The notes below the pieces were generated by a model that searched no databases, was not told the origin of the DNA, and saw only the letters and a program-made list of their open reading frames with translations. From Triglochin maritima (lineage: Eukaryota; Streptophyta; Magnoliopsida; Alismatales; Juncaginaceae), in contig OY821774.1 of the NCBI GenBank assembly GCA_963682175.1, positions 43,538,201 to 43,602,200 on the forward strand: 64,000 nt of DNA, in the 5' to 3' direction. Position 1 is the stretch's first letter. Every line of letters begins with the position of its first letter. The position numbers and the translations under genes are program-made. Positions 53,433-64,000 of the stretch are shown one piece after another.

Positions 53433-56400
53433 TATATATTATATAGAACAAAGGGTGGGGTTTTATATTTTATAGTATCATGAAGTTTTTGGAATCCCAG
53501 AATGATGTTTCTCTAACGATTAGGATTCGTTTTGGCTCATGAAAGTCAATTAAAATATCACTGTTTGGGAATGATTGGAAATTCATGATTCTTGAGTGAA
53601 TTGGTTATTTGGTTTTTAATCTGCTCATAATCATTGTGTACCTAGTTACTGGTTTGTCATGGAAATATTATTGGAATTGTATGATTCCTTGAATCAATGT
53701 TTAGATTGGGCACCAACATGTTGTACAACCTCAAGAAATTGATTGTACAATATGAAATTTCACTCTTAAATCATATATATGATTGCTCTCCTCCACCCAC
53801 TTTTAGACATGGTTGTTGTGTTGTTTTTTTAATCTCAACATGACATCAAAATAATGTATGTATTAACCATTAACCATCATTTTTAGTTTTTTTATGTTGT
53901 TTATAAATAGCACCCATGAATCTTTGTATATGAAAATTTAGTTTAAGATTCAGATCAAAATTGGTTTAAATTTAGAAATGATATCATATACCATTGACGA
54001 AAATATGATAAAAAATCTAATGCTAAATTCAATTATGTCGTACAGTTAGTAGTTTAGGGGTATTATTTGAAAACAATGCCAAAAAATATTGGATATATTA
54101 AAAATTATCACATTGATCATTTTTTGATGGATAAAGGCAAAGTTCTATCATCTATGAAACATATGGTACGAGGAAGTGAGTATTGTGTTTTAAAGTTCAT
54201 ACTTCATAACCCATCACTCACGTGCAATATGTGATATCCTTTCCCCCCCAATTTTTTCTTTATATTGCGTTGAAATTCGAGGGAAAATTTTGATCGGTAA
54301 AGAAATTTGGGAATTAATAAAATCCTAACAAGATTGAACTTTCAAGGTAGTGAAACTTGAAGGTCCTAGGTTCAATTCTTAGAGTGATAATTTACCAAGA
54401 AATTTATTTAGAAGTTTACAACTAAAAAAATTCATATTCTAAAACCAAAAAAACATTTATCCTACACTAACTATATATATATATATATATATAATTCCTA
54501 ACAAGTCTGTCAATCAATCATTTGTTTATTTCCACAGTGGATGGTGATATGATGATGTCTTATTACTTTTCCTTGGTTAGTGGAGTCCGAATAAATTGGG
54601 GACCTTCAATTCAACCTCTAAACTCTAAACAAAAACAAACAAAAGTAATAATAATAATAATTAAAAAAACATTTTCTAACGAAAAAAACAAAAAGAAAAG
54701 GGTATTAAAAAGTAGAACCAATCATCAAAGATCCATCATCGCACATGCCAACGAAGCTTCCTTCCCTCCTCTAACCACCACCGAAACCTAAATTCCGCCA
54801 TTTTCCCCTCCTCCTCGTCCTTGGCCGGTACGTTTTTCCGATTCCTCACGCTCTCGTCTCGATTTCGCTCTTTTTCCGCTTTGAATCGCGTCCTTTGGGG
54901 CGGTTTTTGGCTCGGATTCGGTTTGGAGGCGGAAAGGTTGGGTTTTACGGGTGGTTAATTGGGTCTTTTTGGGGGGAAAGGCGGGATTTTGGGGGTGTAA
55001 TGTTGGGGAACATGGTGTTAACTGATTTTGAATTGGAATTTGGTGGTTTGAAGAATTGGAGAGGTCCAATTCTTGATTTTCAGATTTTCTTTTGACATGT
55101 ACGAGAAAATTAGTGTGTAAAATTGTTAGGACATGTCATCGGTATGTTGATTGAGACATTAAAGTGTTTAATTTTGTTTACCTTTTCATTTGGAATTTTT
55201 GAGGTTGTGTGTTTTGATGAACACTATCAATGGATGATTAGATTGGAGGGTAGAAGAACACTTTTGTGTGTGGGAAATTGTAGGTTCTTACATTGCATGG
55301 ATTGTCTGTCGGGGCATTGGGTTAAAATATTGTAATGGAGTTGTGTTTCTAGGTATCAAAAGTTGAAGGAAAGTAGCTTTGTTTGTGGGAAATTGTGTGT
55401 TGTTGCATTGCATGGATTGTTTTTCCCATTTATGTGTGTGTATTGGGCTAAAAGATTGCAATGTTGAAAGTTGAAGGGAAGTGGCTTTGTTTGTGGCTAA
55501 TTGTGGACCTTAGATTGCATGGGCTGTTTTGGTACCTTTCATGTTATATGCGCTATGAAACTTGGGTGAAGATAGAGTTTTTTCCCTTGTTTATTGGATA
55601 TTTTCCTTGTCACATTGGAGATGGATAGTAAATTCGTGTTATGTGGACATTGGAAAATTGATGGGATGCTTGTTCTATGTGGGAACGGGTTATATCATTG
55701 TGTGGCTTGATTTTTAATTTTCTTATTGCCTTGTTAAATTGCGGTTGAGGTAACCAGCTATGAGATTGAGTGAATTGATTCTTTTTTCTTTTTATTTCAG
55801 CTACGTGGAATGTATTGTTTGGCTGGCAACGGCAAAAATTAATTCCATGGGTTGGTTTTATTGTATAAAAAACAATGGCATTTGGGGGGGGGGGGGGGGG
55901 ATTCCATGGGTAATTATGATTGTACATTGACTGTGATTTTTCATAAATATATTGTCACTTTAATTTAGTGGAGTGGCTTGTATGTACACATATATGGGTG
56001 CTTTGGTTATTAGATTGATCGAGTTCACTTTGTGTTATGAGACATTGAGACCATTTAGAATTGTACTTTGCCATTCTTTGGGTGACTGGAGGCGTAGCTT
56101 GGATATTTTGATTTTTTTGGGTGTGTTATATGGATTTTTTGTGTGTTTTCCCATATGCTTGAGTTTACCATTTCGAATGAGTTGGCATCCTTCTACAACA
56201 GCATCTTTTGGTTTCTTTATGTAGTGGTTTGCTGCTTAAGCTGTAAACTTAAGATCTTTGGGAGAATTGATATTTGAAGGTCTCATAGGCTTCACAATGA
56301 AACTTGGGATTTCTCGTTACCTAGCTTATTTTATTTTCTCAAGATTGTTCATCTCTTTTGACGTGTGTGGGACATAGATCCAGCCATTGCATTCTTCTAC

Positions 56401-57420
56401 ATTTTGAATTTGGGGAAAGTATGTTCTAAGCGTTATAGATGATGGTAGAACTGTTGATCATGGAACAGATAAAATTTCAAACAAGGTCGAGCAAGAGTAC
56501 AGAAAACATGTTAAATATAATTTCATAGATCACGATCCAAAAGCATCTGGAACAAGAACAAGCACAGGAACATGGACATAATTAAATACACGTATCAGCT
56601 GAGACATCTGCAAAGTCTTCATTTAGAGAAGATATTAGATATCACACCACTTATTCACGTAGAGCAAGAAAAAACACAGGCACATAGACATACTTGGGTA
56701 CCATCAGCTGAGTCATTTGAAGAAGAGAAAACTTGTTCCGTTGATGATATAATCACCCCCACCCCCACCCCCCGGCAGTGGGAGATATGATCTCTTTCCA
56801 GAATAAGGAAGTGGCAAAGAACACATGTATGCTATTCATTTCTCCTCTAGTTCCCAGACTAGTTTACTGTGGTACTGCAAAAATTGTCTTTCGCTGCACT
56901 GGGTTTTGTGGTGGCTGTTTGATTAATTTATTTTAATTTTCAGTGTTATTGGAGTGGTAGTCATCCCTGTTGAAAAGTGGATAACTTATTTATTTTGTAG
57001 GTTTTCTGTGCTAATTTAAGCACTTACCCATAAGTGAACTAGATGATCTTTTGTTTCAGTTGCAGCTGTCCGAAGCTTGTCACTTCATTTTCTATTCTAC
57101 GGGACAACTTGGTAGATACTCACCAGAAGATCTTTTTCTTTCTCTGGATTTGTTGGACCACCAAGGTTTGCTGGTCCAGTAGGGCTGGCTTCCAACGTTT
57201 AATCACGGCAGCTATCAAAGAATATCGCATCAAATCAAGAAGGGAAACAAGATGTTTGAATATATGTTATAAGTTCTTGATCGTGTCCCCTTCTTTCCAC
57301 GGTGGTAGGGGTGCCCTCCCTTCTGCTGGTGGGCATCCATCCGACCTGACCTACCTTGCAGGTGGAGGTTGTTGAATTTCTGAGAATAAGTGAGTGGTTT
57401 TCTGAAATCGGTTGATTACT
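53433..57420. other. Intergenic and leader of the GGP-like gene
   Basis: 53433-54700 is AT-rich, with a (TA)n run at 54471-54493 and nothing coding. From about 54720 a CT-rich promoter or leader-like zone begins. Candidate 3' splice acceptors at about 55799 and 57058 suggest 5' UTR exons before the ATG at 57421, but I cannot fix them. A 17-G run lies at 55884-55900. Confidence 0.4.
55884..55900 (+). repeat. Homopolymer of 17 G
   Basis: Uninterrupted G run flanked on both sides by ATTCCATGG-like text (TTCCATGGG at 55841 and 55902). Confidence 0.9.
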
Positions 57421-60400
57421 ATGGTTTCACTTGAGCATATTGAAAGTGAATGTCATTTAGCAAAGCAGAATGTTAAGGAGCTAAGTTTTTCTCAAGTTCC
57501 TTTCAGAGGTAAGAAATCTCTCTTAGACTAAGTCATTACGTTATCTGGCCACATCTGCATATTCAGTTGTTAAATCATATCTCTTCTCATTTGATTAAAG
57601 GAGGAATTTCTTGGTTTGAGGTACAACTGTTTTTGTCACTGTAGCTCCAACTTTCTTACTCCTTAACAACCAAACTCACATTTATTTTGAGAAGCCAATA
57701 GGGGGAAACTGCAAATCTCCACCCCCTCCCTTTTGGGTGCGACTATAGGGGGGTTGCATATGCGACCCCCGCCGCTCCGGACGCACTTTTAATCATTTCA
57801 TAGTATTTTATTTTCATGCATTGAGCTCTAGAATCGACATGGTCATTTCACAATTGAAATGGTCTATAATCTATATCACTTTCACAGTAAAATGGTAACT
57901 CAATTTTCATGAATATTTTTGGTGAAGTCTATTTTCCACTTCATACATTTCACCTTACTGCATTTAAGTTATATTTTAGGATCACAGTGATAATCTTTGC
58001 ATACTTTATGTTGAAGGGAACTGGTCCAGTATCAGGGTTCCTGTCTACAAACTTGGGAAGCCACCCGTCGACAATGAGCAAGCGTTGCTCGACTTTGTTC
58101 TTCTTGCTCAGGTTATACTCTTACTTGTTTCCCTTCTCTTTTGTTTCTAGCTATCTGTAACTGTTATCTTTTATTTGAATAATATTCAGTGGGAAGAATT
58201 CTCCTGTAAAGGCATTCTCAGATATGATGTGACTTCAAGTGCTAAAAAGGTGTGTTTACTAACTTTTCCTTATCTTCTATGTATTAGATGTGTGTCTATA
58301 ATCATATTTTTTTAATTTAATTTACAAAGGAATGTGCAGGTGGTCTACGGTGGGGGAAAGTTTGTCGCTCAGTTGATTGAGATGTATAATCTCTGTTTTC
58401 CTGCAGAAACGGGGATTGTTACTCAAAGAAGTTTGGCGTCTGACTGCAGCAACTTGAAAATTCTCAGTGAGAATATACTATTCTGCGTTACGCCAGGAGA
58501 CATGGACAGATCTGAGTTTGTGCTTTCTGCTGCTGTCCCAATCAACTCTATTATCTTTGTTGTTAATGTAGTATCTATTTCTTGTTTAATATTTCAACTT
58601 TTCTTAGTTATCCTTTTTTTTAAATCATTTAATATTTCTGATCATTTAGGAAAATCCTGTTGCATATGGCCACATCTTTCTTGTGCCATACAACTTTCAT
58701 CATTCGATGCAGTTTCTGGAATCCTTGGAGTCCATCTTACGAGTAGCAGTTGAAATTAATAACTGCTCTTTCCGAGTCTTCTATGACTCGCCTGCTTCAA
58801 ATTTCAGCCACATGAGCTTCCAGGTCATTAAGTCTCCTTTCAAGACTTTCAGGCTTCCTTTTCATAATCTTATATTTCCAGTAGATTCTTGTTATATTTG
58901 GCTGGTCAGACCTGGCATGTTAAAAAAGATAGCGATGCAGTTAATTTATTCCCTTATCTTGAAAAAACTATGGCCCTTCCCCAAAAAGTAAAATGTGGCC
59001 AACACTTGATAGAGCTTAGCAGGTCCTTCGTTACTCAAGATGCACTTTAACGATTTATACTTTGGTTTTCCATCAAATTATATCACAAGAGGATGGTGAC
59101 ATTTTATTCTTAAAGCCAACTTCACAATGTTATGTACTGTGTTTTCTTTTCTTGCAAATTGTACCATATGTATCTGTTTCTTTCCTTCATTTTATGTTAC
59201 AGATTTCGTATGATCCTAATCTCACTTTCACTATATGAACTGAATATTGTTTTTTCCATACTATTTTTAATTTTTATATTTCCATGCCTGACTTGTCTGT
59301 AGTTTTCAAAATATTGGAGCATATGGGGTCAAATTTTAGAAAGTCAGTACAAGTCGTGTGCAATTGTCTTGATGGTGTCCTTACATCTTTCAGAAAATAG
59401 AAGCTATGTGTTAACATCGATAGTTCGATACGCACGCAGTGGTTCTACACTCCTACTCTTATGTGGTTCATGGATGCGCACACGTGCCACTGATCCTTTT
59501 TTCCTGTTTTAATCTTACCTATTCCTACAATTTTTCTGTTCATGTGTGGTTAGTGTTCTGGTACTTGCTGACCTCACTTAAAAATAGGTTGTTCATAATA
59601 GATTGGATTAGTCAAGTCATTTCCGAGAATTCATGGTTGGGTAACTTTTATTGTCTTTTATATTTGAATAAAATGCAAAGGTAGCAGTTGCATTTTTGGA
59701 AGATTCTTAGTATTTGTTTCCATAAATCACCGTGTTGGCATAATGTTGATTTCAAGCATCTAATATAAGCATAAGAGTTGTACTTATGTCACATACTCAT
59801 TTAACTCGGTCATCTCTAGTTGGGAAAACAATATGAAGCATCATCTCTTTCCACTGCAGGCTTGTTACCTTGCTAATCAGTTCCCTGTCGAGTGTTGGCC
59901 CATGACTTCTATATTCCATGGTTCACCAGATGAAGGTATTCATGTGCATGAGATTGCGGACTATCCTGTAAGGACCCTGGTATTTTCCACAGAAAAGAAC
60001 CTCAAAAGTTTGGCGGCAGTGATCTCTGAAACATGCTCCTTGCTACCAGGCCAGATTGCCAAATATAATTTCCTGATAACTGACATTGGCAGGAAAATAT
60101 ACTTTTTTCTTCAGGTAAAGAAAGAAGTAGATTGTAACCTGTTACATTTTCTTTACTAGCGAGATATTCTCTTATTTTGGAACATGGAGAGGAGGTGGAT
60201 AAAATTACAACTACTAAACTCAACCATCAACAATCAAGTGCAAACATGGACATATATATAACACTTACCAGAGGAAGTTGTTGACATTTTGATATTTAGA
60301 GTTGTTGTAGCATTTAGGTTTTCCGTTCCAACATTATAGAAAATATCTAAAAAAATTGAAAGCTTTGTCAAATGAAGTTTATTATATTTTTGCTCAGCAA

Positions 60401-61158
60401 ATTTACCTTAAAAAGCTGTTAAACTCATCTGGTTTTGACAAATGTAAGGTATTTGGATTAATCCAGTGCTAGGGCAACTTCTGAAAATTCGGGGGATTAC
60501 TGTCTTTTTGCTGGCTAAATAACCTCACGTCAGAGATTTAAATTCCATTGGTTCTGCAATTGCAGCAGTAATTAGCTCCGCTGATGTGCGATGTTAGAGG
60601 CGCAATTATCCCGCTATTAGAGCAGTACCCTCATTTCGGACTTTTTTTCCAACACATATATTTAAATGTAGCAAAAGATGACCTAGTTTATCATCTTCAT
60701 TTTTCATTCTTCATAAATTTAGTCCACCTTTGGTGCTGCACTACATACTATCATTTGCTTTGATGAGAATTTTAAGTGTGGAGAGTTTAATGTGCGTTCC
60801 TCCTTTATTGCACTTCTTAGTCTTACTTTTAGCTCTACATGCAAAGTAGTGCAGTTTATCTTTTCTTCAATTGCCTGTCCATCTGATTTAGTAATCAAGC
60901 AATAAAATGAGGTTTATGATGAGGTGCTCTTTCATGAACTGATTGATGATCAATTACCAGGGCAAATCGTCGAACGGTGATCCTAATATCTGTTCTTGGG
61001 AATGTGCTGGTCATTTCGTGTTCAATATGTTTGATGAATTCGAGCAAGCTACTGAAGAAATCTTAGTCAAGAGGATGGCGGCCGTGGCGCTTGATGATGA
61101 AGTCTTCCACACTGTAAAAGAACTCTGCTGTGATGTTGCTAATAAACTTGCTGGCTAG
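57421..61158 (+). CDS. Divergent GDP-L-galactose phosphorylase (VTC2/GGP)-like protein
   Basis: VTC2/GGP makes L-galactose-1-phosphate from GDP-L-galactose, the committed step of ascorbate synthesis, using a guanylylated His in an HxHxQ motif. Exons: 57421-57508, 58017-58111, 58190-58249, 58340-58567, 58650-58823, 59860-60114 and 60961-61158, in frame for 365 residues (VTC2 is about 440). Family blocks are WEEFSCKGILRYDVTS, GGGKFVAQLIE, NPVAYGHIFLVPYNF, ACYLANQFPVE, YPVRTLVF, KYNFLITDIGRKIYF, and WECAGHFVFNMFDEFEQATE. The motif reads HMSFQ (residues 211-215): the second, catalytic His is Ser213. The Cys-rich VTC2 N-terminus is absent. All exons are intact, so this looks like a maintained but probably non-catalytic homologue. 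Its function is unknown. GDP-D-glucose phosphorylase relatives are an alternative name for the fold. Confidence 0.85.
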
Positions 61159-61331
61159 AAAGCAAGTTTACTCACTGGACTCAAAAGAACATGCTTGTAC
61201 CGATGAATAAGTTGAGTCTGGAGATGATCAGACAATTTGTTATCTATTTGATATGAGAATATCTGCATATTATTTACCTGCTAATATGTCAAAATAACAC
61301 TGCTTAAATGATGAGAAGCGATTGGGCAAAC

Positions 61332-62509
61332 CATTAGCTTCGACGAAAAACCACCATTGTAATTTCTTGATGAAGGGGCTCCCTCCATCACTCCAGGAAC
61401 GGGGTTATAAGTGTCGCTGAAAGTCAAATATTTATAATTACTCAAAATTCTTACTACATTTTAACTATCAAAATAAGATTATGGTGTTGGTAGAATAATT
61501 GCTGCACACTATCTGCTGTGAAAAGATTCTAAATCTAGACGAGCATTTTGTTATCTATATTTTGAAGTAAGGAAATTGTTACAGGTACCACAACACCCTG
61601 ATTTAGGCTCATGTTAAAAAACAAGCAAACTAATTGAGGGGTAAACAAGTACAGGAGTCTACTAGCATAACAACTTCAACTTAAAACAAAATGTCCAACA
61701 GTTAAAAGTGTTTTAAATTTGATCAGTAAACGATTCCATATGTATGTGGAAGCCAAACCTGTCTATGTGGGGGTTTGGACAGGTTTGGCTAAGGTTATTT
61801 CTACGATATTTAATCGACTTGATTCAGTAGAATGTCGACTAAGCATTGACCAATGTGATCTTTAGTCTCCTATACAAAATTCGCTACGTCAACACCATGA
61901 CTAGGCTATCATTGTTTAACTACACCTCAAAATCTTATAAACATGGAAATGGAAGAGTGATAATCTAGACATTGTATTACAAGAAGCAACAGATACATCA
62001 TACGTCATATCTATTCTGTGAAGTGTAAACATTCTATATGTTGCTAAATTGTAAATATTTATACCTACTCCAACATCGAGCACTTGAAGAGTCAAAGATA
62101 TTAGTTAGAGTACTGGCCGATATTCCAAGACGCTGCCCGAGAGCAAAAGCCTCTGAAACCCCAAGCATGCTAACAGCCATGGCCAAATTATTGCATATCT
62201 TTGCTGCCTGAGTTTAAAAAAAACATTAACACAAGAATTAGGATATAGTTATCAATAAAAAGCATAGAGTAAATATCAATAAAACAAGTTTTAAGACAAT
62301 AATTGTTTCTAACTTAAGATTTTTGATAGATCGAAAAATCTATATGACATGTAATCAGGTTTTGGACATTCATAAAACTTAAGGATGGGGCTTTGGTTTT
62401 ATAATCAACTTACAGCACCATTACCAATCCCACCACAGTAAATGGTGTTTTTTCCCATTGAAAGAAATAATGGTTTTGCTGCCACATATGCCTCTTGTGG
62501 TCCTCCAAC
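61332..62509 (-). pseudogene. HIBADH: 3-hydroxyisobutyrate dehydrogenase, three-exon remnant
   Basis: On the minus strand three exons, 62509-62414, 62207-62065 and 61416-61332, splice in frame (108 codons). They encode VGGPQEAYVAAKPLFLSMGK, AAKICNNLAMAVSMLGVSEA and [20 protein letters not shown], the middle to C-terminal part of mitochondrial HIBADH (valine breakdown). Within these exons there is no stop or frameshift and the splice sites are good. Missing are the Rossmann-fold N-terminal exons (none seen up to 64000) and the last exon (AKDL... region), for which there is no sequence between 61332 and the converging gene that ends at 61158. I read it as a truncated gene. The upstream half could lie beyond the window, but the 3' end is absent. 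Confidence 0.85.
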
Positions 62510-62779
62510 CTGGCCATGAGAAACAATCATCAAACCAAACAACCAAAAATAATGCTCTTTTAGATTAATTGTTCGTGTTTATGTGGTTTCCATTCATGAA
62601 TGGTGACACTATAAATTCTATGAAATGATTAACTTTACACATTGTATCACAAAAAATAAGAACAAAACAAAAAAAAGTCAAATAAGAACCAAAATGGACT
62701 TTACACATTGTATCACATTCAGAAGTTAAGGTTGCTCATGTCTTTCACTTAAGTCCTTAACTAACTTTCACGAATAATT

Positions 62780-63660
62780 CATTAGGCTATTTGTGTGGAC
62801 CGTATATAGAGTCGACTCGTAGTATTACCGCGTCCCATGATCGACAAAATAAGTCCAACGAGTCGTGTAGGTAGATTGATTAATGCACAAAATAAGTCCC
62901 AATGTGTGTTGACGCGTGTCTGGTGGAGCATGATGACCCTGCAAACTACGGTCTGAACCCGTCCGATGTTGTGTCGGACGTATGTTGTACCACCAAGGTT
63001 GTGTCGGTGATGCCGCCATGGGTTTTGCCGGCGATGATGGTGCCGACGATGTTCCAGCTTGTGGTTGTGCCGTCCGATGTTGTGCCGGACGTATGTTGTA
63101 CTGCCGATGTTGTGTCGGCGATGCCACCGATGTTGTTCCGGTGATGATCCCCGATTGGGCACCTATCCTGGGATGTTGACCGACCGGGCTACGACTTCGT
63201 CGAGGTGGTGTAGACCACGTGTTGCTTTGCGCGGTAGTGCGGACGCTCCTCACCGATCCATTTGGCTCGAGTAGTCGCGTGTGGGGGTGCGTCGCGTACT
63301 GTCCGTAAGACCTTATGTGCCTACGGTAGGTTTCCGAGGGAGACCCGTGGTTGTTGCTGGACTGATGTCCTTGTGGACCCTGTTAAAGGTCGTTATGTTG
63401 TTGGACTGATGTCTCGTTTACCATTGGAGGGATTTGATGCATTGCAGATGTGATATGCCATGCTACTAGTATGATAGGTTCATTTACCGTACTGTTGCAT
63501 TCATATAGGCGAGCTTGGCATACGGGATTTCCTAATGGGAAACTCAGGCATCGTTGTTTGATTCATGTTTCAGAACCGCAGTAGATTCTGTCGAGTAGTG
63601 ACAGCGGGCGCACACATTTTGGAGTCAGGATCCTCTTCGGACTCTTCGAGATCGTCGTTG
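62780..63660. other. GC-rich unassigned block with a 111-bp repeat
   Basis: The base composition rises sharply compared with its surroundings. GTCCGATGTTGTG(T/C)CGGAC begins at 62961 and again at 63072, period 111 (37 codons). GTATGTTGTAC and GTCGG(T/C)GATGCC words follow in both copies. ORFs of 60-142 codons are open on both strands because of the composition, and none resembles a known protein. It may be the remains of a coding transposon. I cannot see terminal repeats. The rest to 64000 is AT-rich with nothing recognised. Confidence 0.4.
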
Positions 63661-64000
63661 CTTGTACATGTCTTTCGTTATATTGTTGTAATCACGTCTT
63701 TTGACAAACTTTGTTGTATTATTGTTGCACCGACTGTTGATTTATATGAGTAACATTCCCGTTGATGAGTTTTATCATATAATCTCTTGCTTGTTTAACA
63801 TTCAGAACCTGCAACATTCCACATCATCTAGTATTGTTTCAAACGCACGGGGAAAATGTATACATATAATTATCTTATCTTGCATATATAAAGATAATTC
63901 AAGACAGGCCCCTTTCAGGTATAATTGACATCACAACTTTTTGATTGCACGCATCCGTCTATATTTTACACAAAGCCATTTCATGTTTACAGTTGCAGTT

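Noticed and set aside
62825..63253. 142-codon minus-strand ORF rich in Pro, Gln and Thr
   Set aside because: It follows from the GC-rich 111-bp repeat. Frames are open on both strands and none matches a known protein.

Overview
The window is nuclear DNA of a flowering plant, most likely a eudicot. It has GT-AG introns, one GC-AG intron, AT-rich intergenic DNA, a nuclear tRNA-Glu gene and genes from conserved plant families. I cannot name the species.

Layout. Seven protein genes are reconstructed exon by exon, all on the + strand and all keeping frame across every junction: an NF-YA transcription factor subunit (199-3489), the CCR4-NOT subunit CNOT9/Caf40 (6810-11995), a root-type ferredoxin-NADP reductase (16568-19696), an ArfGAP plus C2 domain protein of the AGD12 kind (22940-26053), a membrane-anchored J-domain protein with a Jiv90-like zinc region (35651-39687), an MSI1/RBBP4-type WD40 histone chaperone (49406-53094), and a divergent GDP-L-galactose phosphorylase (VTC2)-like protein without the usual catalytic histidine (57421-61158). 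A minus-strand remnant of 3-hydroxyisobutyrate dehydrogenase (61332-62509) converges on the last gene. These are ordinary housekeeping and regulatory genes with no evident shared pathway.

Between the genes lie mobile elements. The most notable is a family of Mutator-like elements with related terminal inverted repeats and GC-rich palindromic subterminal repeats. One 5.1-kb member (44123-49235) carries a degenerate MULE transposase-OTU protease gene facing a degenerate plant-mobile-domain gene. A 1-kb member (41549-42535) keeps one transposase exon, and a 0.46-kb member (14088-14550) is flanked by perfect 8-bp duplications. A complete 323-bp TRIM retrotransposon (28370-28692) has an snRNA-type promoter layout in its LTR. 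It borders a four-copy 450-bp tandem array whose units carry a truncated copy of that LTR. A second snRNA-like promoter pair precedes an imperfect inverted repeat at 4912-5290. A LINE fragment, a Helitron 3' end, other TIR elements, two Au-like SINE fragments and long G/C homopolymers are also present.

The large gene-free stretches (28.7-35.6 kb, 39.7-44.1 kb, 53.1-57.4 kb) contain no coding exon I could recognise.
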